This document shows positions 25,601 to 33,588 of a DNA stretch of 64,000 nucleotides, piece by piece. Within the stretch, counting starts at the first letter, position 1. Every line of letters begins with the position of its first letter. Origin of the DNA: Lingula anatina (Eukaryota > Brachiopoda > Lingulata > Lingulida > Lingulidae); NCBI RefSeq assembly GCF_001039355.2, contig NW_019774314.1, forward strand, positions 348,787 to 412,786, read 5' to 3'. The notes below the pieces were generated by a model that did no database searches, had not been told where the DNA came from, and saw only the letters and a program-made list of their open reading frames with translations. The position numbers and the translations under genes were made by a program.

Positions 25601-28231
25601 AAAAATTTCATTTAGTGCAGATGTCATGAATTCATTTAATCTCCTTTAACTTCAGGTATCCTGAAATATAGAATTTTCATTTAGTGCAGATGTCATAAGT
25701 TCATTTATCTCCTTTAACTTCAGGTATCCTGAAATATAGAAAGCATGAGTGCGAATAAGGGGGTAAAAGTGCCCACTTTTGTACATGAAAAATAAATTGT
25801 GAATGAATGAAAAAAAATTGATGCCTAATTAAAGTTGGGGGCTTACACTTTTATGATCCACATAAAATAATATTTTTATTGAATTTGAAATATAAAAAAT
25901 TAATGGTAAAATGACCTTGTCAAATATTCATGAAAATGTGTGTTTTAGGGGGGGGGGTCTGAATTGTAACGCTACATATCTTTAGTTATAGTAAGGTGAC
26001 AACTGTGAAATTTTGTAATTGGGTACAGAAGGTGCCTGTGTAAAAAAGAAAGGCAATAAGTGGCCAATCACTGCTTGTGATCAATATATTGATTGCTTTA
26101 TTCTTAAATGTAGTGCTGATTGAAAGAAGAATCTTACAGTGACTTGAGGATAAAAGATGTTCATTTTTTATATGAGCCCCTGCCTCAGACAAGCTAATTA
26201 TTCACGGTTGAAAAGATATGAATATAAGGTGAGATATATGTGAAAATCAGCTTGTCTGAGGGTTGGGCTCGATATGTACTCAAACTAAATAGGGACATTT
26301 TCAGTCCATATGCTAGCAGGCGGCCATGTTTATTCCTGCCATGAGGTAGTTGCTACATGCTTACATAGGATGGCTAGGCAGATACAGTGAAACTTTTGTA
26401 CAAAAAGAACAACCCAAAATAAAATGTAGGTCTTTGAAAGAAAAATAGGGGTTAGAGTCAGTAAAATATTTTCAATTACAACCAAAAAAAAAGAAAAGTC
26501 ATTTTCATGTAATGCATGCTATCCAAAAAAAAGGGGGGGCGGATATGGATAGGAAATAGAGTCCAAATACAGTAAGTATATCATACTTTGATTCTTATTT
26601 CTTAGGATTAAGAAAGATTAAATGTAAAATGATATTCAAAGTTATATTAATTATCTAAATAGCAGATGTACATTGTGGTGGCTCCTACTTTATATAGAGA
26701 CCCATGCTGTAATAGACCTCTACACATAAGGGTGGCTTGACTCAACCCCCTCTAATGGGCATGAAAGTACATTTTGTACAACCAAAATTGTTGTGTAAAT
26801 GTCCCCTTTTATGTCTATTTTGCATAAAAAGTAAAATAAAATGCTCCATCCCACACACCCTAGTTTTGTTACTTATGACCTAATCTTCCACACCAGCACT
26901 ATTCATAATAGCTTTGCAGAGTTTTTTCTTTTATTTTCACCAAAATGCTATGAATAATTTTATTAGAAAAGTTATATAAAATTAATAAATACACTGAAAC
27001 AAGTTTTTCTAGTTACAAGACTTTTATACAGTTAAGTGAAATCAGTGATGGCTTCTGTGAGTAAATAAAGTAATATGCCACCCCTCCCTCTCTTCTCTAG
27101 GATTAAAAAAAACATAATTACTTTCCCATTTTCTTGTGTCACACCACAATTATTTAACATATAACTCTTTTACATCACAAGACAAGTTTCATTTGACAAA
27201 AAAATAATTTATGTAATATATATGCTGAAACAAGTTGCTCTGATTCATTAGACTGCATACAACAGGTAAATCCAGCTCCCCCCCCCCCACATACAACTCA
27301 TTAAAAATACTAAGTTACGATGCCTCAAACCAAATAATATTTTATCACACAACCAATATATGTATAAACTTTATAATAGCAATTTTTTTAAAAATTTTGA
27401 CGATGGGCACTTTGCCAATGGTTATTCGCACTCATCCTTTCAATTAGTGCAGATGTCATAAGTTCATTTAATCACTTTTAGCTTCAGGTATCCTGAAATA
27501 TAGAGATTTCTTTAAGTGCAGATGTCATGAATCAATTTAACATCCTCTAACTTCAGGTATCCTGAAATTCCATCCGGATGACATCCAGTCTGGAAAATCA
27601 GATCAATTATCTTCGGTGGAGAGCGAACCCAGCATGTCAACCAGTCTCCAGGGCTACAAATTAACAGATGGCTCCACGAAAAGGTGGGTTCAGAAACAAG
27701 TCTTTGTTGATATATATATATTTTTTCGATTGCTTCATAGAAAATGACTTGTATCGAGAATGTTTCACCAAAAATGCTGAAAAATTCATTTGTCGATTGC
27801 TTCATAGAAAATGATTTGTATCGAGACTGTTTCATCAAAAATGCTGAAAAATTCACTGGTAATAAAATCTGTATTGTGATTGTTTTATAGAAAATTGTTT
27901 GTATTCAGAATATTTTACCCAAGATTCTGAAAAAAAATTTAAATGTCATTTTTTGTTTCTTCTTTCTAAATGTGCGTAAAGAATCAATATCAAATTGTCT
28001 TTTAGCGATCTGTGTCTTCCTGAAACTCGAGGTCAGATTATTATTTTTATTATTATTTTTTTAAGATCTCAAAGCAACAGCAACATCAGCAGTGCCCTTT
28101 GGATGGCTTTTGTACAGCAATGCAATCTGGAGAGGAGTAAGATTGGAATGGGAGGTATATCCCGAAAGATGGAACAAAACAGCACGTCTAGTGACTCCAG
28201 TTTGAACATGCGGGTGGGCCAAGTGGATTGA
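4913..28231 (+). CDS. tim: timeless, Drosophila-type circadian clock protein (3' portion, 14 exons)
   Basis: Exons: 4913-4982 (or its duplicate 7260-7329), 12985-13097, 13356-13469, 14204-14319, 14694-14874, 15324-15522, 15759-15886, 16094-16244, 20487-20570, 21391-21550, 21774-21827, 22334-22534, 27557-27683, 28066-28231. All junctions are GT-AG and phases agree, giving 1864 nt: one base completing an upstream codon, then 620 residues and TGA. Hallmarks seen are the helical stretch DESYFLWVIKRFVKLA, the block FATEEVMQHYG with NECIFTMMHHIAG, LAWLQRVLLEVCYIKL, and KSVPVIPF with YPRIPHFWNAENLF. These match fly TIM in order and spacing much better than the replication-fork protein TIMEOUT/TIMELESS. 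In flies TIM binds PER, moves into the nucleus to repress CLK/CYC and is degraded after light via CRY; a clock role here is inferred. The N-terminal half lies upstream of the window. Introns carry mobile elements and splice-junction-derived repeats. Confidence 0.92.
5031..6868 (+). mobile_element. Helitron-like (Helentron/HINE-type) element, copy 2
   Basis: The 5' end forms a hairpin (GTACCACCAGCG, 4-nt loop, CGCTGGCGGTAC). The 3' end has the inverted partner GCTGGTGGTACAAT, then the hairpin GAGGCG-gtat-CGCCTC, then a tail ending CTAG before T. The middle has a unique body (about 5060-6050) and repeats of about 145 bp (about 6060-6660) containing TGACCTTTGACCT. An inverted repeat placed inside the 3' hairpin, with central tandem repeats, is typical of Helentron-associated elements such as fly DINE-TR1 and bivalve pearl. 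A GC-rich tandem run (GGCTCCGCC/GGCTCCTGC) lies at about 5095-5165. No transposase is visible. It lies between the two copies of the tim exon. Confidence 0.8.
6869..7377. repeat. Right copy of 509-bp direct duplication flanking Helitron-like copy 2
   Basis: It begins immediately after the element's CTAG end and repeats 4522-5030, including the tim exon. Beyond 7377 the sequence continues (TTTCCATC...) as the presumed original right flank. Confidence 0.92.
7260..7329 (+). CDS. tim: tim exon 1 of window (right copy)
   Basis: It encodes the same peptide as 4913-4982, with identical acceptor and donor. It is nearer to exon 12985-13097 and joins it in phase 0. Only one of the two copies can be used without a frameshift, and which one is used is unknown. 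Confidence 0.8.
7378..12984. other. tim intron, no gene seen
   Basis: Visible content: a degenerate tandem pair near 7536-7625 and 7705-7790 (acceptor-like start, shared ATACAGGWNGANTTTGAAAA-type core); a second degenerate pair near 8640-8785 and 8805-8970 sharing TTTGCAAAATAGCATCCCAT; poly-A/T runs near 11490, 11690 and 12830. Open frames at 9695-9901, 10559-10774 and 11089-11298 resemble no family I can name. Confidence 0.5.
12985..13097 (+). CDS. tim: tim exon 2
   Basis: Acceptor TTCTTTCCAG, donor GTAAGT. It starts in phase 0 with FELFSAQKQNGDESYFLWV; the YFLW helix aligns with the HFFWLVTYFLKFA region of fly TIM. It ends two bases into a codon. Confidence 0.93.
13356..13469 (+). CDS. tim: tim exon 3
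   Basis: Acceptor TTATTTCAG, donor GTGAG. It reads TVLAVPTFSLVTFLAVASCE then QLMLLQRKN, aligning with the helical segment ending SLCEQLEL in fly TIM. Phase agrees with both neighbours. Confidence 0.92.
14204..14319 (+). CDS. tim: tim exon 4
   Basis: Acceptor TTCTTATAG, donor GTGAGT. It reads LKLAVAALHDMLWTVEYF and then a lysine-rich linker, consistent with an armadillo-type helix followed by a charged linker. Confidence 0.92.
14694..14874 (+). CDS. tim: tim exon 5
   Basis: Acceptor CTTTATCAG, donor GTAAGT. It reads ELSSMEDIRQMFLLLIRL then YLKKLIITNHSYILML, matching SEMSDLRCLFVLLLR and YLQDLVVTNHILLLIL in fly TIM. Confidence 0.95.
15324..15522 (+). CDS. tim: tim exon 6, most conserved block
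   Basis: Acceptor GATGCTGTAG, donor GTAAGT. It reads FATEEVMQHYGRLLETF, NECIFTMMHHIAG and LLQINILKTFSEI. This block is near-diagnostic for Drosophila-type TIM and ends in phase 0. Confidence 0.96.
15712..15757. repeat. (TTA)n microsatellite forming the acceptor tract of tim exon 7
   Basis: About 15 ATT/TTA units run directly into the TATAG acceptor at 15758, replacing an ordinary polypyrimidine tract. Confidence 0.95.
15759..15886 (+). CDS. tim: tim exon 7
   Basis: It reads DASDLVEYILKIFERLAERD and then an acidic, proline-containing linker, matching WSDLIEYVIHKFM in fly TIM. Donor GTAGGC. The acceptor lies in a TTA microsatellite. Confidence 0.94.
16094..16244 (+). CDS. tim: tim exon 8
   Basis: Acceptor TTTATTTTAG, donor GTGTGT. 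It reads SHWSDEDVDILFMTYTEH then VDKIVEALEDHGISKTRCE, matching CSWSQEEMDTLYWYYVQS and VGKIVKLF in fly TIM. An assembly N lies 44 nt past the donor at 16288, inside a stuttered repeat. Confidence 0.95.
16245..20486. other. tim intron, no gene seen
   Basis: It starts with a C-rich/T-rich stretch duplicated across the N at 16288, and holds poly-A/T runs and TTTA-like runs (about 19880-19925). A near-perfect 29-bp palindrome lies at 18810-18838 (arms ATATACAGACACTT). The open frame at 18500-18691 (minus) is not recognisable. Confidence 0.5.
20487..20570 (+). CDS. tim: tim exon 9
   Basis: Acceptor TTGTCATTATAG, donor GTATGT. It is 28 codons in phase 0 at both ends: VTNQLTHLGLLADQSMNLID then a glycine/serine tail. 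It aligns with the [20 protein letters not shown] region of fly TIM. Confidence 0.88.
20695..20842. mobile_element. Small inverted-repeat element, AGACACTGAATAGATTCC family, copy 1
   Basis: Left and right parts are partly inverted (GGATCAAATATGG against CCATATTTGATC). The internal string AGACACTGAATAGATTCC and the end GGATCTGTTAGTC recur at about 40004-40154. It is too short to code. Confidence 0.55.
20872..21390 (+). repeat. Three decayed tandem copies of the start of tim exon 10
   Basis: Copies begin near 20872, 21027 and 21230, and the real exon is at 21391. Each repeats the exon's first 25-28 codons (for example STDDASLVQDTAAIL) and then diverges to GTAAATTAG, an in-frame stop. The second keeps an intact ATATAG acceptor. 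Spacing is about 155-205 bp, with shared intron sequence (AATGCCACATTTTTT) between units, so exon start plus upstream intron was tandemly amplified. Confidence 0.88.
21391..21550 (+). CDS. tim: tim exon 10
   Basis: Acceptor AAATATAG, donor GTAGGT. It reads ETTDSEISTDDASLVQDTAA and then HLAWLQRVLLEVCYIKLG, matching QHLLWLQRILIECCFVKL of fly TIM. Only this copy of the repeated exon start has an open frame through to a donor. Confidence 0.95.
21774..21827 (+). CDS. tim: tim exon 11
   Basis: Acceptor CTTCCTCCAACAG, donor GTAAGT. It is a 54-nt exon reading GGKKIYGKVEEPILYFYV, matching the short spacer before the KSIPV block in fly TIM. Confidence 0.88.
21848..21895. repeat. (TTTA)n microsatellite
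   Basis: About eleven TTTA units lie just after the exon 11 donor. Confidence 0.95.
22334..22534 (+). CDS. tim: tim exon 12
   Basis: Acceptor ACATTACAG, donor GTAAGC. It reads AQDKSVPVIPFSGAQEAI and LYPRIPHFWNAENLFSKAK, matching KQKSIPVVQWN and [20 protein letters not shown] in fly TIM. Phase 1 out. Confidence 0.95.
22576..22642. repeat. (TA)n microsatellite
   Basis: An uninterrupted TA run of more than 60 bp lies about 40 bp after the tim exon 12 donor. Confidence 0.95.
23207..24966 (+). mobile_element. Helitron-like (Helentron/HINE-type) element, copy 3
   Basis: It is nearly identical to copy 2 in body and ends, including the 5' hairpin (GTACCACCAGCG, loop, CGCTGGCGGTAC), four internal repeats of about 146 bp (24216, 24362, 24508, 24652) and the 3' hairpin plus CTAG end. 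It sits inside the tim intron 12 array and is flanked by a long direct repeat of that array (22853-23206 and 25010-25364). No coding capacity is seen. Confidence 0.82.
25010..25364. repeat. Right copy of about 355-bp direct duplication flanking Helitron-like copy 3
   Basis: It repeats 22853-23206, including strings that occur only in these two places (for example CACAGCTCACACAGTGGAAT). The left copy stops exactly at the element's 5' end, and the right copy continues into CTCCTTTAAC, the presumed original flank. Confidence 0.85.
25745..27435. mobile_element. Unclassified 1.7-kb inverted-repeat element inside the array
   Basis: Left end ATGAGTGCGAATAA and right end TTATTCGCACTCAT are exact complements. 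A second matching block (AAAGTGCCCA against TGGGCACTTT) lies just inside. It splits one array unit. The interior is AT-rich with a G-run near 25950 and shows no convincing protein, so it is probably a non-autonomous DNA element. Confidence 0.72.
27557..27683 (+). CDS. tim: tim exon 13
   Basis: Acceptor CTCTAACTTCAG, donor GTGGGT. It reads GILKFHPDDIQSGK and then a serine-rich stretch (SSVESEPSMSTSLQG). It is low in conservation but open and phase-consistent. Confidence 0.85.
28066..28231 (+). CDS. tim: tim exon 14 (C-terminus and stop)
   Basis: Acceptor TTTTTTTAAG. It reads SQSNSNISSALWMAFVQQCN and a serine-rich tail ending MRVGQVD then TGA. The acceptor follows a T/A-rich tract. An ATTAAA at 28712-28717 is the only polyadenylation-like signal I noticed nearby. 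Confidence 0.85.
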
Positions 28232-29464
28232 GGCGGATATTGTGGGGTTGAATTGACTTGATAATGGAGTGCCCTGGGCATTCCATTTGCACAACAATAT
28301 AGCACAAAATTTGTTCTCTCTCACTCTCGAGTTCACTTATAGAGATTAATCGGCCTGATTCAGGAATGTTAATGACTTTGTCTTTAAAAATCATGGTATT
28401 GGTTGGTAAAGTTCCCTTGTAGTTAGTTACCTTCTATTATTAACAGATTTGCATATGACATTGTTTTATATTTTTGTGAGGAAGACGTGAATTGTTCTCT
28501 GTGAAAACATAACATTTAGGATATTGTAAATCATGACATTGTAATGTAATACACTGCTATATATAGCAGTGTGATTATTTATGAATGTTGTTTTAAGACA
28601 TAACATTTTGGGGAACTTTTAGTAAAAGAACAATATTTGAACCAAAAATCATGATTATAGGTTATCTATTTAAGCACTTGCATACTACAGTTGCATACAA
28701 CAGTGTTATATATTAAAACTGTTATTACTAAAAGACAACTCCCTTTGTATGCTGACATCATAATCTCTACAGCACTTGGGTAGACCGTGTATAAGTACAG
28801 AATAACTTATTTTTGCTGTCATTTTCGCACAAAGGATAACAAAAGTCTAATTTTTTATTACTTTGTCAGAGGTATTGACCTTCTCATAGGTCCTTAAGGT
28901 TGGTGCATTGAAGTAATATCAGATGTGAAATATCACAGGGTAAGTCGTCCCATTAATGTTTCCTCAACTGCGTGGGCATCTGATAATTGTCATTAATCCA
29001 GATAAGAGCATGCAGGTTCACTTCTAAGCATGTTGACAGCATTTATTTATGAAAAAATTACAGCACTATCATAAGATGAATTTTATATTGGTAAAAATTG
29101 ATTTTCTGCCCTTATATGGGAAAAAAATGACAAAGCTAGCATTTCTTATTGTAAATGGGCAGTTTATATTCAGCTGTTTTATATTTGGGGATCGGAAGTA
29201 GCAGAAAGTTAATGAAAAGTAATTTGTTGCTACAGAGACAACTAAAACGTTTTTCTATATACAAGGCATGACAGCCTTTTGGCTGTTAATTTTTAAAGAA
29301 TGTTTATGACCAATTTTGAACACTTCTTTTTCTCCACATCTCAATGGGGTGATTGTTGATTCAATGTGTACAACAAATACATGCCATGACTGATTGGCAG
29401 ATAAAGGGGGGGGGGGGGAGTTGAAGATTTTTAGCAAATTGTTCCTCAGGGAGTAATAGGTAAT
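28232..29464. other. tim 3' UTR and downstream DNA
   Basis: No coding exon is seen. The region is AU-rich, with a possible ATTAAA polyadenylation signal at 28712 and a G-run near 29406-29419. The transcript end cannot be placed from sequence. Confidence 0.45.
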
Positions 29465-31285
29465 TAGTACCACCAGCGTGTACGCTGGTGGTACTCATGG
29501 TTTTAGTCGCGACCCGTCTCGTACGGCTCCTGCGGCTCCGCGTACCGCCGCCAGATACAAGTCACCGTTACCGCTTCTCCTCCTAGACTGCAAGGACCCA
29601 TGTCCCCATCTCTTGGATTTAGGTCACATATAATCTCCACTTGAACCCTCTGTTCTTTTTGTCTCAGTCAGTGCATTGGCCTGGGTATGACGCTCGTTGA
29701 AACACACCCTTATCAAAATTTTTGAAAATTCAATGCCAAATATCTCCCAAATCGAAGGAATTATGGGAAAAATTACTACAGAAGCCTGACCAAAAGTCAC
29801 ATGTGAAGATTCCAAATGTGCCCTTGGATTTGACTTTTGACCTTTATTTCAAGGTCAAACGGGCCAAAATTTTCTAAAAATCTTAATTTTTTGCGAATAA
29901 TTTTTTATTTCTGCTGATTTTCAGAAACTACACAGATCTAACCTATGATATTATGGGTAGTTGTTACCCTTTGGGTCATCTTTCATCTTTTTGAGTTTGG
30001 GGTCAATCGGTGCATTTTTATGGGAGTAGCAGATGCCGAAACTGAAAACTCTCTCTAATTCTGGAACCATAAATGCTAGAGACCTCTTGTTTTTTTTTTA
30101 TTTTGTAGAGCTTATCAAGTGCAACATAGAAGGTGGTGTCCATTTTTCCTTTTTCGATTCGGCTTAGGCGTTGCATTATGTTTAAAAGTTCAATATCCGA
30201 TATTCAGTGGTGAAAATAAAATGTGAAATACTCCAAAATTAGCTGAGATACACCCATAGTTACTATTGAACTTGAAAAAAGTTGTATACTGGTAATCTGA
30301 CTGTGACCTTGAAATTGACCTTTATATCTCCAAAACTGGCAAAGATTCGCCCATAGGTACCATTGAACTTGAATAGGAAGTCATATACTGGCAATTTACT
30401 GTGATCCTAAAATTGACCTTTGACCTAATTTTCACCATGAACTAAACTTTGCAAATTTTCCAGACCTTATATCTCTTAAACTATCAGAGATACGCCCATA
30501 GTTACTGTTGAGTAGGAAGTCATATACTGGCAATCTTACTGTGACCTTGAAATAGACCTTTGACCTACTTTTCACCATGAATTGAACCTTGCTAATTTTG
30601 TCACCCTTATATCTCAGAAAACTGACAGAAGTAGGCTCATAGTTGCTATTGAACTTAAATAGGAAAGCATATACTGGCAATCTGTGGCCTTGAAATTGAC
30701 CTTTGACTTACTTTTTATGATGAACTGTACTTTGCATGTTTTCTGGCATTTATATCTCCAAAATTGGCAAAGAAATGCCAATAGGTACTATTGAACTTGA
30801 ATAGGAAGTCTTATACTGTGACCTTGAAATTGACCTTTGACCTTCTTTTTCACTGTGAACTGCATATTTTCTTGCCCCTCATATCTTCAAAACTAGCAGA
30901 GATATGCCCAGTGTTGCCCCTTGGTTTTCTTTTTTATCAGCAAATATGCAACACTGATAATACATTTCGAGGAAAACCAATAGGCCTTTTGTCTAGAAAA
31001 TCACAAGTGTGATCAATTTGAGGAAAATACAGGTCAATTCGAAAATTGATAGGACCATTTTTACAGTTATTATTTATTTATTTATTTATTTTTATTTTAT
31101 TTTTATTATTATTATTTTTTTCTTTTGATATTTTGAGAATTCTTGTTTTTTGCATTTTATGGAGCTTGTCAAGCACAAGACTGGTAGTGGTGTCCCTTTT
31201 TTTTTTTTTTTTTTTGGATACGAATGAGCTTACTCCAGCTGGTGGTACAATATCCAGAGGCGGTATCGCCTCTCTGATCCTCTAG
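29465..31285 (+). mobile_element. Helitron-like (Helentron/HINE-type) element, copy 4, more diverged
   Basis: It begins TAGTACCACCAGCG with a perfect 12-bp-arm hairpin (GTACCACCAGCG, TGTA loop, CGCTGGTGGTAC) and ends with GCTGGTGGTACAAT, the hairpin GAGGCG-gtat-CGCCTC and CTAG. Body and internal repeats are diverged from copies 2 and 3 and interrupted by TTTA and poly-T runs near 31070-31215. No long flanking duplication is seen here. Confidence 0.78.
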
Positions 31286-33038
31286 TTTAATAAATAGATT
31301 ATGTATTATTTTCTGTGTTAAGTATGGTTGAGTTAAAAAAAAAAACAAATTTGGACTCACATAAATTCCAGATTTTTATACTCCAGTCTTGAGTTTTGCT
31401 TTCAATTGTTGGATGTGTTTTTTTCAGAAGCAGTGACATTAATGAAAAAGTTAACAAAATGCATTTCCATTACAAACTGCATCACTTGGTAAACGATCTA
31501 TTTTTTTATCACATAGAATTTCATTTCATTTCACAGTGTACAACACGGTACATGTCATTGTAACTCCACAGTGTCAGATTAAGTGAATGACAACAAGTCA
31601 TGTCCTCTGCTTGATGTTCATCTTTTATTATTTGCTTTTATTTTAATGTTTATAATACGAGGAGAGAATACAATTTTAGTTGACATTTGTGTTAATTTAC
31701 GTGTTGCAGATGTACTGATTTTATGTAACTAGTATAGTGCAAGCTGTGAACAAGAGTCCTGATTGACGACTGAACCACAGCTTTATTATTTTTTTTAATT
31801 ACTATTATCGTATAGGTATTCACGTAGAGTTTATTAACAAATGGCTGATAGACTGTTACAGTTATTTCTTTGCAGTGGCAAAGCATCTCCAAATGTTTTG
31901 AACTGGTATTTATCATAGCCAATTGCAAGCAGTGGAAATTGTCTGAGACAGCCTAAAACTAGGTCTCTGATACTTCCAATAAGATACTAGAAAACTTGTG
32001 AAAATCTGCATGGGGTAGTGATAACCTTATGGGTACACACAAAAACATGGTAAATATGTACTGTTGTGCAAGAATTCAGAAAAAAAAACGTACATGAATT
32101 CTGGAACCCTTTTTTTTTTTTTTTTTAACACCACACTCTAGTATGCTATTACTTTCTTACTTTCGATCCCAGAGTCCTGTGAAATCTCTTATCATTTTAC
32201 ATTAAACACGAGACTTTGGGTTGTCTCCCAATGATTTCTTTCCATTAAGCCTGTAAAGTACTTTTCTCCATTCTTGTGTATTTTTGAGCATAAAAATTAC
32301 CCAGGTTTCATGCTTGAAACAAATGAATATGAATGAAATAATAAAGTAAGAATAAAAAGGTTTGAAGGATAAATGTATATTTGAAGACATTTTTATGTAT
32401 GTGTAGATGTGTCCTCACATGGAGATATTGTTTATGTATGTATGTATATATATATCTTTTTATGAGACATTTGTTCTCATTTTGTCTGCATATAAATGTA
32501 AGGGACATCAACCAGATGTAGTAATAAAAAGATTATAAAATAGTAAGAAAAAAAAAAAAATTTCACATTAAGAAAAAAAAAACCCTTTTAACTTTATGGT
32601 TAGTAATAAACCTCAGTAAATAATGAATGAACAGTTTTCAATCTACATTTTGTAAAGTATGATTCTTACTTAACATCAGTTTAGATTTGAGATCATGTCA
32701 AATTGATGTTACATGCTAAGACCCTTTAAAATAATGTGTCAAAATATACAGTGACGGGAACTTTCTTGGTCCTTTTGAGACCGTGTTCTTGGGGCCTACA
32801 TTGGGTTTCAGAGTATAGTGTAAATTATGTTAATGACTCGTATCTTTTTCAGTTGGGGAAAATTGTGAATTTTTCAAATACAATTTTTTCATGTATAAAT
32901 TAATAAAATTATATCAGTATAATCACTACAAATCCTACACAGAATGTGTTTTGATGATTCTAAAATTAAGTTTTTAAAAGACCGAGTATGTTCCCCATTA
33001 AAAAGATTGAGTATTTACCAAAAGAAACCCTCCAAGTA
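31286..33038. other. Intergenic, no gene seen
   Basis: AT-rich DNA with poly-A/T runs (about 32110-32126, 32548-32560). No exon or RNA gene is recognisable. Confidence 0.45.
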
Positions 33039-33588
33039 CAGGCCTAACCAACTACCAGACTCGGCACCTAAGGATCCTGAATTAACCGGCATGTCGGACC
33101 ACGCTACCCGTTTTCAAGGTGTGTGTCAGATCGCATTTCGGAGTATCAAACCCCAGAACAAATTTTGTAGCACGACTGCGGGCTCATCCACGCTCGGCTG
33201 AACAACCTTAAACTGTACTCTTACTTTAGAGTACTCTATTTTATTGTCTCTATGGGGATATTTGGGGACTTTACGACATTCGGTTTGAATGTTTTAACCA
33301 CTTTTGATAGGGCTTTTTTGCATTGTATCAGATAATGTGGCAGTCTAAGGTTCATCTAGGTGGCTTTCAAATTTATGCACCCGGTTTTAAAATCATATAG
33401 CGATTTTACGACAATCGTTTACTATCCAATCAAGGTGACAGCCGAGCATGCCAGGGCTCATCCTGTCGGTGTTCTGGCTGATACTCCGAAATGCGATCTG
33501 ACACACACCTTGAAAACGGGTAGTGTGGTCCGATATACCGGTTAATTCAGGATCCTTAGGTGCCGAGTCTGGTAGTTGGGTAGGCCTG
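33039..33588. mobile_element. 550-bp MITE with long inverted repeats and 5-bp target duplication
   Basis: Termini are CAGGCCTA and TAGGCCTG. Arms of about 115-125 bp are imperfectly complementary (left 33039-33160, right about 33475-33588). AAGTA directly flanks both ends (33034-33038 and 33589-33593). It has no coding capacity. The superfamily is not assigned. Confidence 0.88.

Larger units (their letters stand above)
22853..27550 (+). repeat. Acceptor-derived minisatellite array (unit about 70 bp) before tim exon 13, interrupted by two mobile elements
   Basis: About 14 units carry CTTTAACTTCAGGTATCCTG followed by AAATATAGAAATTTC and TTTAGTGCAGATGTCAT. The real exon 13 starts CTTCAG|GTATCCTGAAATTC, so each unit holds a copy of the 3' splice site and the first codons of that exon. 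Acceptor-like sites fall near 23015, 23084, 23153, 24981, 25171, 25242, 25310, 25379, 25447, 25517, 25584 (CTTAAG), 25654, 25723 and 27486. A Helitron-like copy (23207-24966) and an inverted-repeat element (25745-27435) interrupt the array. Read in the exon's phase, each unit gives GILKYRNFI and then a stop. Confidence 0.9.

Noticed and set aside
22853-25740. CRISPR-like regular repeats
   Set aside because: Units are contiguous 70-bp tandem repeats without unique spacers, in an animal intron, and derive from a splice junction.
12985-28231. Assignment to TIMEOUT/human TIMELESS (replication-fork protein)
   Set aside because: The overall fold is shared, but the exact block around NECIFTMMHHIAG and the LAWLQR and RIPHFW blocks follow fly TIM far more closely.
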